From an uncultured Oscillospiraceae bacterium (GTDB lineage: Bacteria; Bacillota_A; Clostridia; Oscillospirales; Oscillospiraceae): a stretch of 8,139 nt of DNA. The notes beneath the pieces were generated by a model. It was not told the origin of the DNA. It searched no databases and saw nothing but the letters and a program-made list of their open reading frames with translations. Below, one piece after another: positions 7,791 through 8,139 of the stretch (position 1 is the stretch's first letter; every line of letters begins with the position of its first letter). Location of the stretch: the NCBI GenBank assembly GCA_900770015.1, contig CAAGIU010000281.1, positions 1 through 8,139 of the forward strand. The letters are read 5' to 3'. The position numbers were made by a program, and so were the translations under genes.

Positions 7791-7857
7791 GGTTACAAGT
7801 GAGGGTGCTGGGTTACAGCCACAGACCTTCGGTTACAGAAACCAGGCTGTGGTTACA
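7791..7857 (+). repeat. Four GGTTACA repeats at an exact 20-bp period
   Basis: The heptamer GGTTACA begins at 7791, 7811, 7831 and 7851, always followed by a purine. The 13-base stretches between copies are unrelated to each other by direct comparison. Copies 1 and 4 share nine bases (GGTTACAAG). A partial TTACA follows at 7875-7879, 22 bp after the matching bases of copy 4. The 20-bp step puts all copies near the same face of the helix, as in iterons, recombinase or transposase arm sites, and multi-site operators. The constant part is far too short for a CRISPR array. Function unknown. Confidence 0.85.
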
Positions 7858-7884
7858 AGCGTCTGACCCTCTTCTTACATTGTA
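7794..7884. other. Nested inverted complementarity, possible structured RNA or DNA hairpin
   Basis: Four pairs of segments are complementary and centred close to 7836. They are TACAA (7794-7798) with TTGTA (7880-7884), GAGGGT (7801-7806) with ACCCTC (7866-7871), AGCCACAG (7817-7824) with CTGTGGTT (7847-7854, one G-T pair), and GGTT (7831-7834) with AACC (7840-7843). Together they give an imperfect hairpin of about 91 bases with sizeable internal loops. GGTTACA copies 2 and 4 partly face each other across it. No energy calculation was possible, and no known RNA family is recognised. Confidence 0.4.
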
Positions 7885-7904
7885 TCATTCATTCCCACTA
7901 TTCC

Positions 7905-7976
7905 CAGAAAACCTACACCGTCGACTTCCTGACGAAAAAGATGATCGCCAATGACGGTATAGTTCCCCAATACTAT
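7905..7976 (+). pseudogene. Remnant of a large serine recombinase (recombinase domain)
   Basis: Twenty-four codons read QKTYTVDFLTKK followed by [12 protein letters not shown]. This closely resembles a stretch I know from the recombinase domain of large serine recombinases of clostridial mobile elements, where it is normally followed by VE or VEN and then a histidine-proline segment. Here the similarity starts abruptly at Q and ends at the second Y, directly against the stop codon of the minus-strand gene. Neither the resolvase catalytic domain nor the zinc-ribbon/coiled-coil part is in the window. It is probably a relic of an excised or deleted integrative element. The match is from memory, not from a search. 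Confidence 0.6.
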
Positions 7977-8139
7977 CACCGGATGATTTTTTCTATGGTT
8001 TTCCCCTTGGCAAGTTCATCCACCAGCTTGTCCAGATACCGAATTTCCTGCATCAGCGGATCTTCGATGGATTCCAGATTCACACCGCAGGCAGAACCTT
8101 TAATGCTCTTTCTCGCCGGGTTCAGCGCCGGAGCGTTGC
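7976..8139 (-). CDS. C-terminal end of an unidentified protein
   Basis: An open frame enters from the right edge and runs for 53 complete codons to TGA (7978-7976). The visible residues begin [20 protein letters not shown] and end with a helical, charged segment, [19 protein letters not shown]. Codon use looks like real coding sequence, and the end has the amphipathic character of a natural C-terminus. It contains a single cysteine and no membrane segment. I do not recognise the family from this fragment. The gene converges on the regulator, and its stop codon abuts the recombinase remnant. Confidence 0.6.
   Translation of the reverse strand, partial: NAPALNPARKSIKGSACGVNLESIEDPLMQEIRYLDKLVDELAKGKTIEKIIR

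Noticed and set aside
7791..7857. CRISPR array
   Set aside because: The constant unit is only 7 bases and the spacers 13 bases, well outside known CRISPR dimensions, and no cas gene is present.
7742..7954. Plus-strand 70-codon open frame across the terminator and array
   Set aside because: It begins inside the terminator stem, has no ribosome binding site, and crosses the 20-bp repeats, whose period is not a multiple of three. The recombinase similarity is in a different frame.

Overview
The window looks like part of a chromosome from an anaerobic gut Clostridium-class Bacillota (Oscillospiraceae/Lachnospiraceae type). The reasons are AGGAGG-type ribosome binding sites, compact operon spacing, a mixed base composition near 50% GC by eye, a GH3 enzyme with a tail I associate with clostridial members, and the family of the AraC-type regulator. 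I could not search a database, so the taxon is an inference.

Positions 1-6345 hold a minus-strand operon for plant glycoside use. In transcription order it has a GH3 beta-glucosidase-type hydrolase (3961-6303), a GPH-family sugar:cation symporter (2503-3942) and a GH78 alpha-L-rhamnosidase (2481 running off the left edge, 827 codons seen). The gaps are only 18 and 21 bp and each gene has its own strong Shine-Dalgarno. No enzyme shows a signal peptide, so the natural reading is that the symporter imports a small rhamnosyl-glucoside (or its aglycone conjugate) and the two hydrolases take it apart inside the cell.

Positions 6304-6417 are a 114-bp divergent control region. A near-consensus sigma-A promoter reads right into an AraC-family regulator (6418-7617). 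A weaker extended -10 promoter reads left into the operon, and the two -35 boxes overlap. A 25-bp inverted repeat covers the regulator's -10, and a direct repeat of GCACAT links the two promoters. The regulator is therefore the likely local controller of the operon and of itself.

Positions 7618-7975 contain no intact gene but are unusually structured. They hold a terminator for the regulator, 75 bp without visible features, a second strong terminator with no visible gene of its own, four perfect copies of GGTTACA spaced exactly 20 bp apart, and a 24-codon remnant that I read as the recombinase domain of a large serine recombinase. The variable stretches between the GGTTACA copies are complementary in nested order, so the array could fold as one imperfect hairpin. 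This short block is the least explained part of the window.

Positions 7976-8139 carry the last 53 codons of an unidentified minus-strand gene entering from the right edge.
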